Source: Chryseolinea lacunae
GTDB lineage: Bacteria; Bacteroidota; Bacteroidia; Cytophagales; Cyclobacteriaceae
Direction: 5' to 3'
NCBI RefSeq assembly: GCF_016735595.1
Contig: NZ_JAERRB010000010.1
Span: forward strand, 222,002-286,001
DNA: 64,000 bases
Shown: positions 53,377 to 61,930 of the stretch, piece after piece
Position numbering within the stretch: the first letter of the stretch is position 1
Layout: each line of letters opens with the position of its first letter
Made by a program: the position numbers and the translations under genes
Notes under the pieces: model-generated
Told to the model about the DNA's origin: nothing
The model's database searches: none
Seen by the model: the letters and a program-made list of their open reading frames with translations, nothing else

Positions 53377-53736
53377 AAAAAGATATTGATATATCAGGCA
53401 TTTCCGGCGGGAGCAAACGACTGCGGTGACCAGAATATTGCTTGCCAAAAAATCTTCCCGATCAAGGTTGATGCAAAAGCATGTTTTGTCTAAGTTGCAT
53501 ACAAATCCCACTCGGGTTTGGGACACGTTTGCTGAACCTAACAATTTAAACAATACCGAGTGAAGCTTTCGTACAAAATCAGGCTTCATCCGCCAATTGG
53601 CGGACCTCGCCCAAAAAGCAGGATAACAGAAGAAGGTTGCGAACGACAGCAGCTCAAAACTTGTCTTTCATGGGGTTCAGAAACACCTCACCAAACCCAG
53701 TGGGCTTTTTTTTGCCATCGCGCCGTCGCGCGCCGC
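53377..53736. other. gene-free interval with palindrome and T-run
   Basis: About 360 bases without a convincing gene. It contains a perfect 16-bp palindrome, TCCGCCAATTGGCGGA (53589-53604), and a run of eight T (53706-53713) preceded by CCCAGTGGGC, which on the + strand looks like a weak terminator for a possible small RNA. No promoter for such an RNA is clear. Confidence 0.45.
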
Positions 53737-54564
53737 TTACCCGTTGTTGAGATCGCCGCCGCAGAACTTGCAGAACACGGCATCGGCGTCGTGCCCTTCC
53801 TTTAAACAATGCGGGCAGACCTGTGTGGTCACCTGCGAATGTTTCAAACTCACCATCTCTGCCGACACAATGCCCGTGGGCACCGCGAGAATGCCATAGC
53901 CCATAATCATGATGAACGAGGCCAGCGTTTGGCCCAGCGCCGTCTGCGGTGCAATGTCGCCATAGCCAACGGTGGTCATGGTCACAATGGCCCAGTAGAT
54001 GCTGCGGGGTATGCTGGTGAATCCGTGTGTTGGCCCTTCCACCAGATACATGAGCGCGCCCATGATGATGACCGTGGTGAGAATGGTGAACAGAAAGATG
54101 GTGATCTTATGCTGACTGGCTTTTAACGCGCGCGTCAGATTTTGCCCTTCGCCAACGTAGCGGGTAAGCTTCAGAATGCGGAACACACGCAGCAACCTGA
54201 TGCTGCGAATCACCATCAGCGACTGCGCACCGGCCACGAACAAGGCCAGATACGTAGGCAGAATGGAGATGAGATCGAGGATGCCAAAGAAACTGAAAAT
54301 GTATTTGCGCCGGTTCAACACCACGGCCACACGCGCGATGTACTCCGCCGTGAAGATCAAAGTGAAGGTCATCTCCAGACCAAAGATCCAATCGCCATAG
54401 ACGTCCTTCACAGACTGGACGCTGTCGAGCATGATGGTGATCACGCTCATCACAATGCAGAACAGCAGCACGAGATCGAAACCCCTTCCGGCCGGTGTGT
54501 CGGCTTCAAAGATGATTTCATACAATCTCCGCCGCGTGCCGCGTAGTTCTTCTTTGTTATCCAT
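53737..54564 (-). CDS. voltage-gated-type potassium channel with C-terminal zinc ribbon
   Basis: Six-transmembrane K+ channel of the Kv-like prokaryotic group. The start at 54564 (MDNKEELRGTRRRL) is chosen over 54609. S4 carries repeated Arg residues (VIRSIRLLRVFRILKLTRYV), and the pore selectivity filter is in MTTVGYGDIAPQ. The C-terminal cytosolic tail, residues 245-275, has a zinc-ribbon pair, CPHCLKEG and CKFCGGD, suggesting metal-regulated or metal-stabilised assembly. It lies between serC and the serB-serA fusion, in the same direction as both. Function beyond K+ conduction is unknown. Confidence 0.9.
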   Translation of the reverse strand: MDNKEELRGTRRRLYEIIFEADTPAGRGFDLVLLFCIVMSVITIMLDSVQSVKDVYGDWIFGLEMTFTLIFTAEYIARVAVVLNRRKYIFSFFGILDLISILPTYLALFVAGAQSLMVIRSIRLLRVFRILKLTRYVGEGQNLTRALKASQHKITIFLFTILTTVIIMGALMYLVEGPTHGFTSIPRSIYWAIVTMTTVGYGDIAPQTALGQTLASFIMIMGYGILAVPTGIVSAEMVSLKHSQVTTQVCPHCLKEGHDADAVFCKFCGGDLNNG

Positions 54565-54645
54565 GTCTGAAAGATATACAGGAATGCATTGAAATGCATC
54601 AAAGGACAATGGCGAAGGTTAGGGTTGGTGCGTTCGCGGCGGCGC

Positions 54646-54682
54646 AATAAAAAAGCCTGTCGACATAGGATCAACAGGCTTT
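54646..54682 (-). terminator. terminator of the serB-serA gene
   Basis: AAAGCCTGT (54652-54660) and ACAGGCTTT (54674-54682) form a stem extended by three more pairs with one wobble. On the minus strand it is followed by TTTATTG. It lies 24 bases beyond the gene's stop. Confidence 0.75.
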
Positions 54683-54705
54683 GTGATGTTAAGGCGTCAT
54701 GCCGA

Positions 54706-56598
54706 TCAATACAGCACGCGGAACTTTATGGTGTTGTCAATTTCGCGAAGTTCTTTGATCACGTCTTTGTCGTATTGTTTGTTGATGTCGGTGATCACGT
54801 AGCCGATGCTCTCATTGGTTTTCAGATACTGGCCCACGATGTTGATGCCGTTGTTGGCCAGAATGTGGTTGATCTTGGCGAGTATGCCCGGCACGTTTTC
54901 GTGTATGTGAATGAGGCGGTGTGCATTTTCCAGCAGGGGCAACGTCAGGTTCGGGAAGGTCACGCTGTTGGAGGTACTTCCGGTGTTGATGTAGTCCATG
55001 ATCTTGCCGGGCACAAAGTTGCCGATGTTTTCCTGGGCTTCGGAGGTGCTGCCGCCGATGTGCGGGCTCAGGATGGTGTTTGGCAAGCCGCGCAGTTCAG
55101 ACATAAATTCTTCGTCGTTGCTCACAGGTTCATAAGGGAACACGTCGATGGCACAGCCTGCCACTTTTCCGCTGAGCACGTTCTCACGGAGGGCCTGGAT
55201 GTCGACAATGTGTCCGCGGCTGAGGTTGATGAAGATCACACCCTTTTTCATGAGCGCAAACTCCTTGGGACCAATAAGGTTTTGGTTGGACTCGCGACCG
55301 TCAACGTGCAACGAGAGCACGTCGGCCTGTTCCAGCACTTCCTTCATCGACTTGCATTTGATGGCGTTGCCAAGGGAGAGTTTCTCTTCGGTGTCGTAGT
55401 AGAGCACTTTCATGCCCAACGATTCGGCTATTACCGAAAGCTGTGTGCCGATGTTGCCATAGCCAATGAGGCCCAGCTTTTTACCACGCACTTCAAAGCT
55501 TCCTTTTGCCGACTTGTCCCACACGCCATTGTGCATCTTGCTCGACTTGTCAACGATGTTGCGCATGAGCATGATCATTTCGGCCACGGCCAGTTCCACC
55601 ACCGAGCGGGTGTTGCTGAAGGGGGCGTTGAACACCGCGATGCCTTTTTTGGTGGCGGTCTTCAAATCGATCTGGTTGGTGCCAATGCAGAAGGCGCCAA
55701 TCACCATGAGGCGGTTGGCATGTTCGAGCACGCGGGCGGTAACCTGCGTTTTGGAGCGAATGCCCAATACCGACACGTTCTTGATCTTTTCGATCAGCTC
55801 GTCTTCGGTGAGGGCGGCGTGATAGGTTTCGACGTTGAAGCCTTCCGATTTCAGAAGCTCCACGGCTACGGGGTGCACGTTCTCCAGCAGGAGCACGTTG
55901 ATCCGGTTTTTGGGATATGAGATGGCGGTGTTCAGCTTGTTGAGGTACAGGAACTCATCCAGGCTTGGTGTGATGTGGTCTGCTTGTTTCAAGACGTTCT
56001 CCCTTTCTACGTTTTCAGTAAAGGCGTAAAATTTATTCGCCAGTCCTGCGTGTTTTATTTCATAATCGGTGTATCCGTCACCAATAACGTATACATCGCC
56101 GGGGAGGTTCAGTTTTTTGAGTTGTTCCACTTTGCCACCGTTGGCCGACAAGGGGTTCTCGGTGTCGAAGCCAACCACGCGTCCGTCTTCGTCGAAGCGG
56201 AACTCGTTGGCCAGTATGTTTTCGGCTTTGATGCCGTATTCCGTCACAATGGGTTCGATAAACTCGCGGAAGCCATTGGAGATGATATAGATGTTGTCGG
56301 AGTAGGTGGTGAAGAACTCGCGGTTGCGCTTGAACGACTCCGACACCAGGTCTCTTAGCAAGGCGATGAGCGGACCCAGATGCTGGCGGGTAGGGGCCAG
56401 CAGGTTCAAACGTTTTTCCAGCGATTCGCGGAAGGAAAGCGAGCCGTTCATGCCCTGGTTGGTAATGGCAATGATCTGGCTCTTGCGCTGCGCTTGTTCG
56501 GGGTGGTCTTTCAGTGAAATGTCGGCGAGTACGTCGAAGGCTTCTACTTTGGTAAAGGTGCTGTCGAAATCGATGACAAAGTACTTGTTCAGTTTCAT
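54706..56598 (-). CDS. serA: phosphoserine phosphatase/3-phosphoglycerate dehydrogenase fusion
   Basis: A 630-residue fusion. Residues 1-225 are a HAD phosphatase of the SerB type: FVIDFDSTFTK (nucleophile Asp10, Asp12), ISNGF (motif II), GGKVEQLKK (motif III) and VIGDGYTDYEI (motif IV). Residues 233-550 are D-3-phosphoglycerate dehydrogenase: GLIGYGNIGTQ nucleotide fold, LSRGHIVD with catalytic Arg and PHIGGSTSEAQ with catalytic His. The last 75 residues (HENVPGILAKINHILANNG) form an ACT domain that usually senses serine. With serC 1.3 kb away the pathway from 3-phosphoglycerate to serine is complete. The start at 56598 is canonical; the frame to 56661 is an extension. Confidence 0.93.
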   Translation of the reverse strand: MKLNKYFVIDFDSTFTKVEAFDVLADISLKDHPEQAQRKSQIIAITNQGMNGSLSFRESLEKRLNLLAPTRQHLGPLIALLRDLVSESFKRNREFFTTYSDNIYIISNGFREFIEPIVTEYGIKAENILANEFRFDEDGRVVGFDTENPLSANGGKVEQLKKLNLPGDVYVIGDGYTDYEIKHAGLANKFYAFTENVERENVLKQADHITPSLDEFLYLNKLNTAISYPKNRINVLLLENVHPVAVELLKSEGFNVETYHAALTEDELIEKIKNVSVLGIRSKTQVTARVLEHANRLMVIGAFCIGTNQIDLKTATKKGIAVFNAPFSNTRSVVELAVAEMIMLMRNIVDKSSKMHNGVWDKSAKGSFEVRGKKLGLIGYGNIGTQLSVIAESLGMKVLYYDTEEKLSLGNAIKCKSMKEVLEQADVLSLHVDGRESNQNLIGPKEFALMKKGVIFINLSRGHIVDIQALRENVLSGKVAGCAIDVFPYEPVSNDEEFMSELRGLPNTILSPHIGGSTSEAQENIGNFVPGKIMDYINTGSTSNSVTFPNLTLPLLENAHRLIHIHENVPGILAKINHILANNGINIVGQYLKTNESIGYVITDINKQYDKDVIKELREIDNTIKFRVLY

Positions 56599-56616
56599 TG
56601 GGTTGGTTGTGAACCG

Positions 56617-56624
56617 CAAATGTA
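56617..56624 (-). promoter_or_regulatory. candidate -7 box of serB-serA
   Basis: On the minus strand TACATTTG matches TAnnTTTG, 19 bases upstream of the ATG. No TTG at the -33 distance is visible. Confidence 0.4.
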
Positions 56625-56707
56625 ATTTGGTTTTGCGATTTACGATTGTTAGGCTACCCATTATTTATTGTCCTAACGAATGCTAGTGTAAGTTGACTGA
56701 TGGTGAG

Positions 56708-57592
56708 CTATTTGGCTTTGCAGTCGTCGTTCTCGCCCACAAAGTATCGCTGCCCGTTGGCAAACACTTTCTCGTCGCGAATGGTGAGGGCAACCTTCAC
56801 CGGCGGAAGGCCCTCAAAGGTCAGCACCAGCGTGGTGTTTTCACCCTTACCCGTCACGGACCAGGTACCCGCCTTCTTTCCTTTATAGGGCTTCACGTTG
56901 CCATTCACAAACTCATTCGTTTTCAGTCGCGAGTGGAAGGTGCCGCCGGCACACAGGGTCACGGTGTTCTCTTTCTTCACATCATAGGTCAGGGCATAGT
57001 TCACCAGCACCTTGTTGGTCAGGAATTCGTTCCAGTCAAAATCCACATAGGGCTCGGCCGAAGGCTCAACAAACGTGGTGTGGTCCATGATCTCCATCAC
57101 GGCCGCTTTGCCGGCCTCGAAGTTCACGGTCTTGCCTGTGAGGAGCACCACCAGGCAACCGGTTCCTTTCGGGTGGCATTTCGATTCGGCATAGTAGCGG
57201 TCTGCCTTGTTTGTTTTCTTTCCCTCGAGCCTGAACTCGGTGGCAATGCCTTCGCCGCGTTGCGTCACGTTGCCGGTCGGGGCAAGCTTTATGTTTGGGT
57301 CGAGGTTGATGCCCTGCTCAAACCTTGTGCGCGCGGTGGCCGGGCTGTCCTTTTCGTTCATGAACACAAACACCTGGCCGTTGTCGGGATCGTCGGGCAA
57401 CACCATGAACACCTCCGTGTCGCGCGGCAACACACCACGCCAGCCCAACGGAATGCGCGACTGCACACCATAGCGTGCCGATCGCACCGTTTCGCCAGCA
57501 TCGTAGCGTGTGCCGGGTTGTATGCGCGTGTAGGACTGCGCCGACACCATCGCGGCCATGCCGCACAGCAAGATCAGGAGAACGTTTTTCAT
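56708..57592 (-). CDS. exported protein of unknown function
   Basis: A 294-residue secreted protein; the start at 57592 (MKNVLLILLCGMAAMVSAQ) gives a signal peptide, and the frame to 57622 adds only ten residues. The mature part has two likely domains: residues 20-190 with IPLGWRGVLPRDTEVFMVLP and QGINLDPNIKLAPTGNVTQ, resembling PsbP-like or DUF-type alpha/beta modules, and a C-terminal half with small beta repeats (GTWSVTGKGENTTLVLTFEG). Cys residues (KCHPKGTGC and NDDCKAK) could form disulfides. I recognise no family. The gene lies 110 bases from the 5' end of serA on the other side and appears to be transcribed alone. Confidence 0.65.
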   Translation of the reverse strand: MKNVLLILLCGMAAMVSAQSYTRIQPGTRYDAGETVRSARYGVQSRIPLGWRGVLPRDTEVFMVLPDDPDNGQVFVFMNEKDSPATARTRFEQGINLDPNIKLAPTGNVTQRGEGIATEFRLEGKKTNKADRYYAESKCHPKGTGCLVVLLTGKTVNFEAGKAAVMEIMDHTTFVEPSAEPYVDFDWNEFLTNKVLVNYALTYDVKKENTVTLCAGGTFHSRLKTNEFVNGNVKPYKGKKAGTWSVTGKGENTTLVLTFEGLPPVKVALTIRDEKVFANGQRYFVGENDDCKAK

Positions 57593-57719
57593 GACAAGAG
57601 GGAGTTTTGAGGAAAAGAACACTTTATGAAATTAAGTTACCGGCCGCCCCAACAATCGGTCACGGCAAATGCACTCGAAACACTAACGGTGTTCGGGACG
57701 AGTTGTTCACAGCAGGCAC

Positions 57720-57754
57720 AGAAAGTTTGACGATCGATTTCGCTTGTGCGTGGC
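57720..57754. repeat. 35-bp direct repeat, copy 1
   Basis: Matches 57891-57925 with three substitutions; shared core GATCGATTTCG (57732-57742) followed by TTGTGCGTGGC. The copies are 171 bp apart. Each copy ends in part of an inverted repeat (CGTGGCGC here, GGCACG in copy 2). Confidence 0.7.
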
Positions 57755-57890
57755 GCTGTATCAAAATCGTCGGGCTCCGACGATAGCAATCGATACCCGC
57801 ATTCAATTGCGCCACGCTCGCGTCATCTCGACACAGGGTTGTTCATGGTGCAAAGGCGCATCACCCGATTCAACGTGCGCTTCGCGTGCC

Positions 57891-57925
57891 AGAGAGTTTG
57901 AAGATCGATTTCGTTTGTGCGTGGC
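57891..57925. repeat. 35-bp direct repeat, copy 2
   Basis: Matches 57720-57754 with three substitutions (positions 4, 12 and 24 of the repeat). No ORF or known element overlaps. Confidence 0.7.
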
Positions 57926-57953
57926 ACGAATGCCTTACGAGACACGGCTTGAA

Positions 57954-57977
57954 ATCGCCGGGTGGGAACCCGGCGAT
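57954..57977. other. perfect 10-bp hairpin, four-base loop
   Basis: ATCGCCGGGT (57954-57963), loop GGGA, ACCCGGCGAT (57968-57977). GC-rich and stable, but no T-run follows on either strand, so it is not a classical terminator. It is part of the structured gene-free interval. Confidence 0.6.
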
Positions 57978-58111
57978 TGAGCATGATATTATCCACAATT
58001 CCCATACGGGAATGCAAGAGTAGCCTAAGCCAATGAAAGAGTTTTAAGAAAAGATACAGTGATTACCCACCGATCGAAAAGATGGGCATGTGTGCGCGAG
58101 CCAACGCAGCC

Positions 58112-58549
58112 CTAGAGCACCAGTTGCATCACCACTGCCGACGTAGGGCACACATGCGAAAACTCAGACGATGCATTGAGCTCCTGCGGAACGTCTTCAC
58201 GTTTCACCGGCGAGAAACCTTTGCGCGAGAAAAAGCCGTGTGCGTTTTCTGTCAACAGATAAATGGCTTTCAACTTTCGTTCGCGGGCCTGGGCAATGAG
58301 GTGTTCGGTGATGGTGGTGCCAAGGGCCTTGCCACGGATGCCGAACTTGACAGAGAGCGATCGTAGCAGGGCATAGTCGCCATACACTTCAAGGCCACCG
58401 GTGCCCACCATGGCGTTGTCTTCGATGTAGCCCACCAGCATGTCGCGTTTATAGTCCAGGTCGTCGGCCGGGAGATTGGAAGAGCGTAGCAGGGTGCGGA
58501 AGTGTTCAAAGCTTGCCGCATCGTCTATCATTTTCAGGTTCTGTTCCAT
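58112..58549 (-). CDS. GNAT-family N-acetyltransferase, ArsN2-like
   Basis: A 145-residue single-domain acetyltransferase. The start at 58549 (MEQNLKMIDDAASFE) avoids the upstream Phe/Tyr-rich extension to 58585. The acetyl-CoA site includes LRSLSVKFGIRGKALGTTIT, corresponding to the family's R/Q-x-x-G-x-G/A pattern (GIRGKALG), and the last strand YLLTENAHGFFSRKGFSPV. It most resembles the ArsN2-type subgroup annotated for arsenic resistance, but no ars genes are nearby, so the acetylated substrate is unknown. It stands alone between the structured interval and the M28 peptidase. Confidence 0.8.
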   Translation of the reverse strand: MEQNLKMIDDAASFEHFRTLLRSSNLPADDLDYKRDMLVGYIEDNAMVGTGGLEVYGDYALLRSLSVKFGIRGKALGTTITEHLIAQARERKLKAIYLLTENAHGFFSRKGFSPVKREDVPQELNASSEFSHVCPTSAVVMQLVL

Positions 58550-58722
58550 AAGCTTAAAGTAAAAGAATTCCCCGCCCGTTTCCACACCGTGTTTTGATTC
58601 TTTTCCAATTTTTTTATCGCGTGTTCACCCCGAAGCACGCACGTGTCTGTCGGGCCGACCTGCATGTCGCGTTGCGTGCCATGGATGCGCGAACACCGGT
58701 GCATTCATCAAACACCGGAAAC

Positions 58723-58757
58723 AAAAAAAAGCCTGACCTCGAAAGGGAGGTCAGGCT
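58723..58757 (-). terminator. terminator of the M28 peptidase gene
   Basis: AGCCTGACCTC (58730-58740) and GAGGTCAGGCT (58747-58757) form a perfect 11-bp stem; on the minus strand it is followed by eight T. It lies 26 bases past the peptidase stop. Confidence 0.85.
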
Positions 58758-58782
58758 CTTGAAGAATAGGTTGATACAGAAA

Positions 58783-61017
58783 CTAGCGCATCATCAAAAT
58801 CCGCGACGCGGCTTCCACCTCTTTGGTGTAGCGCTCCAGGGCTTTGGCGGCGATGTCGATCTGTTCCTGTGCTTCCTGCCAGGTGCGTTGTTCAATGCCT
58901 TCGCGAACGCCAGGCAATGTCTTCACACCATAGCCGGTGTAGAAGCCCGGGGCATAGATGGTGTGACGATACCACGTGCGACGGGGCAAGCCTGTGTCGG
59001 CCATCAGCTTTTGCTCGGCGCGATAGAGGATTTCGTTCAGTTGCTTCAGGTTTGTGTTGGGCACCGTGTTGGCGGCGCGCAGGTCGGCAAACAAGGTCGT
59101 TGCTTTTTCCAACCCCGCCAGCGCATTTTGCAACGCTGAGAAGTTCAGGAAGGGCACCGCGTCTTTGGGTGTGGGCGGAATATATTTAATGTTGGGGTCC
59201 GATGCCAGCACATAGGTCTTGTTTTGAATCAGCTGGTTCTCAACCGCGGTCGACTCGCGCAGGTTGTCGAGCAGGGCGGTCACTTCGCCCATGTAGCCGT
59301 TCACGGTTTTGTAGAAGGCTTTGAAATCGAAGGGCAACACCTCGGCGTTGGCTAGCCTTAGGGTTGCGCGACCGGCGGTTTTGGCCAGCGCGATGCCATA
59401 GGCAAACTTGGGATCTTTGAAGCGCACATACATATCGTACGAATCGTAGATGGAGTGGTATTCGCCACCGTTGTCTTCACCACCATAGCCGAGGTTCAGC
59501 GAAGGAATGGCAAGGTGTTGGAAGAAAGGACTATAGTCCGATCCCGAACCCAAGGCATCGAGTGTTAATTTCCTTTGATCGAGGGCGTCCTTCTTTGCTT
59601 TGGCATTGGGAGCATTCGCCGCTCTGTAGGCCAACTGACGGTCGCGCACGCTGATGCCCGTTTGAGGATCGGCCACATCGCGCGACACTTCATCCATCAA
59701 CGTTTCCAATGTGTGTGAGCCGCCAGCATCCAGAAAGCCACGGCCGTTGCTGTCGGAGTTAATATAGGCCACAGCCTTTTGTTGCAGCTCGGCGGCGTGG
59801 TGCTCTACCCATTCCGTTGAACCAATCAACGACGGCTCTTCACCATCCCATGCACAGTAGATCAAGGTGCGTTTCGGTTTCCAGCCAGTCTTCACCAACT
59901 CGCCCACGGCGCGGGCCTCTTCCATGAGGGCCACCATGCCGCTGATGGGATCGTTGGCACCATTCACCCACGCATCGTGGTGGTTGCCCCGCACAACCCA
60001 TTGGTCGGGCAACTCGCTGCCTTGCAGTTTGGCAATCACATTGTGGCAATCCACCATCTTCCAATCGAACGATAGCTTCAGGTGAACTTTGGCCGCACCT
60101 GGCCCCACATGGTAGGTGATGGGCAACGCACCGCGCCAACCCTCAGGTGCCACAGGGCCACCCAAAGCAGCCAGCAACGGCTGCGCATCGGCATAGGAGA
60201 TGGGCTGCACCGGTATCTTCAACAGGTTGGTGGCAACCTTGCGATCGAGACGCTTGGCATCTTCGGTAGCACCAACACCCGGCGTGAGCGGATCGCCGGG
60301 ATAGATCGGCATGTCCTGAACCGAACCACGCTGCACACCCTGATAAGGTCTGAACGATCCCTTCGGATAAACATCGCCTTGATAATAGCCATCGCCTTCC
60401 GGATCGGAGTAGATGAGGCATCCAATAGCGCCATGCTCCTGAGCAACCTTGGGCTTGATGCCGCGCCATGAGCCGCCATATTTCGCGATCACAATTTTTC
60501 CTTTCACGTCAATGCCCATGCGTTCAAGCTGGTCATAGTCGGCGGGCACGCCATAGTTCACAAACACAAGCTCGGCGGTCACGTCGCCATCGGCCGACCA
60601 TGCATTATAAGTTGGCAATTGTTCTTTCACCTGACCGCTGGTGGCGTCTTCCTTGAAGGCGGGCTCGGTGAGTTTGGCAGTGAAGCGTGTGGGACCAACC
60701 AATTCCAGCTGGCGCACCTTGGGCGTGGGGAACAACACTTTATAGGTTTCGATCTGCGCATCGTAGCCCCAGCTTTTAAAGAGGTCGCGCATGTATTCGG
60801 CATTCTGCTTTCCATAGGCCGACCCCAGATGGTGGGGGCGACCCGCGAGGCGCTTCATCCACGTGTCGAGGTTGGTGGGTGTGAGGTAGCTGTCGAATTT
60901 CTCTTCAGCGCTAAGCTGTCGCTCGGCCGCTTCTTTCGTGTAGCCCGATAGTGTTTTCTGCTGGGCCTGCGCCGCAGCAAACGATAGCAGCACCAACAGG
61001 GGTAGGAGTTTTCTCAT
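58783..61017 (-). CDS. M28-family zinc peptidase, glutamate carboxypeptidase II-like
   Basis: A 744-residue exported peptidase. A signal peptide (MRKLLPLLVLLSFAAAQAQ) is followed by a protease-associated domain (about residues 120-300: ELVFVNYGVPADYDQL, KGKIVIAKYGGSWRGIKPK) and the M28 core: GNHHDAWVNGANDPISGM (His and bridging Asp), CAWDGEEPSLIGSTEW (catalytic Glu), INSDSNGRG (Asp) and GGEYHSIYDSYD (His). The C-terminal 150 residues resemble the transferrin-receptor-like dimerisation domain. This layout is that of human glutamate carboxypeptidase II, and its relatives release acidic or other C-terminal residues. Length is typical. A strong terminator follows the stop. Confidence 0.92.
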   Translation of the reverse strand: MRKLLPLLVLLSFAAAQAQQKTLSGYTKEAAERQLSAEEKFDSYLTPTNLDTWMKRLAGRPHHLGSAYGKQNAEYMRDLFKSWGYDAQIETYKVLFPTPKVRQLELVGPTRFTAKLTEPAFKEDATSGQVKEQLPTYNAWSADGDVTAELVFVNYGVPADYDQLERMGIDVKGKIVIAKYGGSWRGIKPKVAQEHGAIGCLIYSDPEGDGYYQGDVYPKGSFRPYQGVQRGSVQDMPIYPGDPLTPGVGATEDAKRLDRKVATNLLKIPVQPISYADAQPLLAALGGPVAPEGWRGALPITYHVGPGAAKVHLKLSFDWKMVDCHNVIAKLQGSELPDQWVVRGNHHDAWVNGANDPISGMVALMEEARAVGELVKTGWKPKRTLIYCAWDGEEPSLIGSTEWVEHHAAELQQKAVAYINSDSNGRGFLDAGGSHTLETLMDEVSRDVADPQTGISVRDRQLAYRAANAPNAKAKKDALDQRKLTLDALGSGSDYSPFFQHLAIPSLNLGYGGEDNGGEYHSIYDSYDMYVRFKDPKFAYGIALAKTAGRATLRLANAEVLPFDFKAFYKTVNGYMGEVTALLDNLRESTAVENQLIQNKTYVLASDPNIKYIPPTPKDAVPFLNFSALQNALAGLEKATTLFADLRAANTVPNTNLKQLNEILYRAEQKLMADTGLPRRTWYRHTIYAPGFYTGYGVKTLPGVREGIEQRTWQEAQEQIDIAAKALERYTKEVEAASRILMMR

Positions 61018-61930
61018 AGGTTAATGGTTTGAAGAGGAAAGATACTGAAAGGAGAAGGTTGAAACCGGAATTTTATGCGAACGGTTTGGGGTGGGCGGGG
61101 GTGTGGGCGCCGGGGCTGAGTCAGGTTGAATGTTCTGGTCTCGTCCACGTGAAGTACTCGAGCATGTAGGGATGAATTGGGTTTAGTTCTGAAAGGTATC
61201 TGAATCGACATTGACGATTCGTTTCATAATATTTCGACATCCACCGCACACAATGTGTGTCGGCGCGTGATGTGACGCAACGCGTAATGACCAATCGAAA
61301 AAAAAAGACAGAATTACCCCGCTGCGTCTTGCGGGACTTCAATAATAATAATTCACCATAGCACGCCAGCACACGTTCCAACAACGCTTCACGACCAATG
61401 GTAGGTCCTAACTATGTTTGTGGAACGTTCCATGGGCTGCCCAGTGCCATGCAAGCAAAGACCATCGGACTGAGGTCGAGTTGGCAGTCTGAATTATTTT
61501 CGAGACCGAAATCGTAGGAGGCTGTTGAAGAAGGTGCCGCGGGTCCGGCGCGCGAAGCGGCCATCAATGGGTCGCACGCGGATTCTCGCGTTATCGTCGG
61601 GGCTCTGGAATTGTGATTGGGGTGCAATATTGGTTGTTTTATATTTAACATAATATAAATTATAGTGTAATCATGTCTTGCGAATTTAGCCGTTCCTATA
61701 CATTTTGGATCGCTTTCCCCGTTTCCCCCAATCATGAAGAATAATGGCTTGTGGGAATCGCCGTTCTGGTTTTGATTCTCCTAAAAACTGCCGCTCTGTC
61801 AACTCTTTCCCCGCAAAAAAAAAGCAATCTCACTCCATTCCTTACGTCAGCCCATCATTTTCTGCCAAACTGATTTTTGTCAGGTGTTGCTTGCGGGCAG
61901 TCCTTCATTTTTGGGCGTAGAAAAAAATTG
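61018..61930. other. long gene-free interval, 913 bases
   Basis: No ORF here is convincing. Visible features are TGGAACGTTCCA, a perfect 12-bp palindrome (61421-61432), GAATCG/CGATTC flanking ACATTGA (61202-61220), and an AT-rich segment around 61636-61670. It may hold the promoter of the downstream sensor gene; no exact TAnnTTTG box is seen near its start. Confidence 0.55.

Larger units (their letters stand above)
57593..58111. other. gene-free structured interval, 519 bases
   Basis: No gene-like ORF. It holds a 35-bp direct repeat with three mismatches (57720-57754 and 57891-57925), the hairpin ATCGTCGG/CCGACGAT (57766-57784), the enclosing inverted repeat CGTGGCGC/GCGCCACG (57749-57756, 57809-57816), CGTGCC/GGCACG (57885-57890, 57923-57928) and a perfect hairpin ATCGCCGGGT/ACCCGGCGAT (57954-57977). 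The pattern is compatible with a structured RNA or a degenerate mobile repeat. Confidence 0.5.

Noticed and set aside
54589..55920. 443-residue frame on the + strand opposite the serB-serA gene
   Set aside because: Antisense shadow of serA with Val/His/Phe-rich sequence and no motifs.
61412..61735. 107-residue frame on the minus strand in the long gene-free interval
   Set aside because: Mixed low-quality composition, no RBS, no similarity recognised, and no promoter-like sequence.
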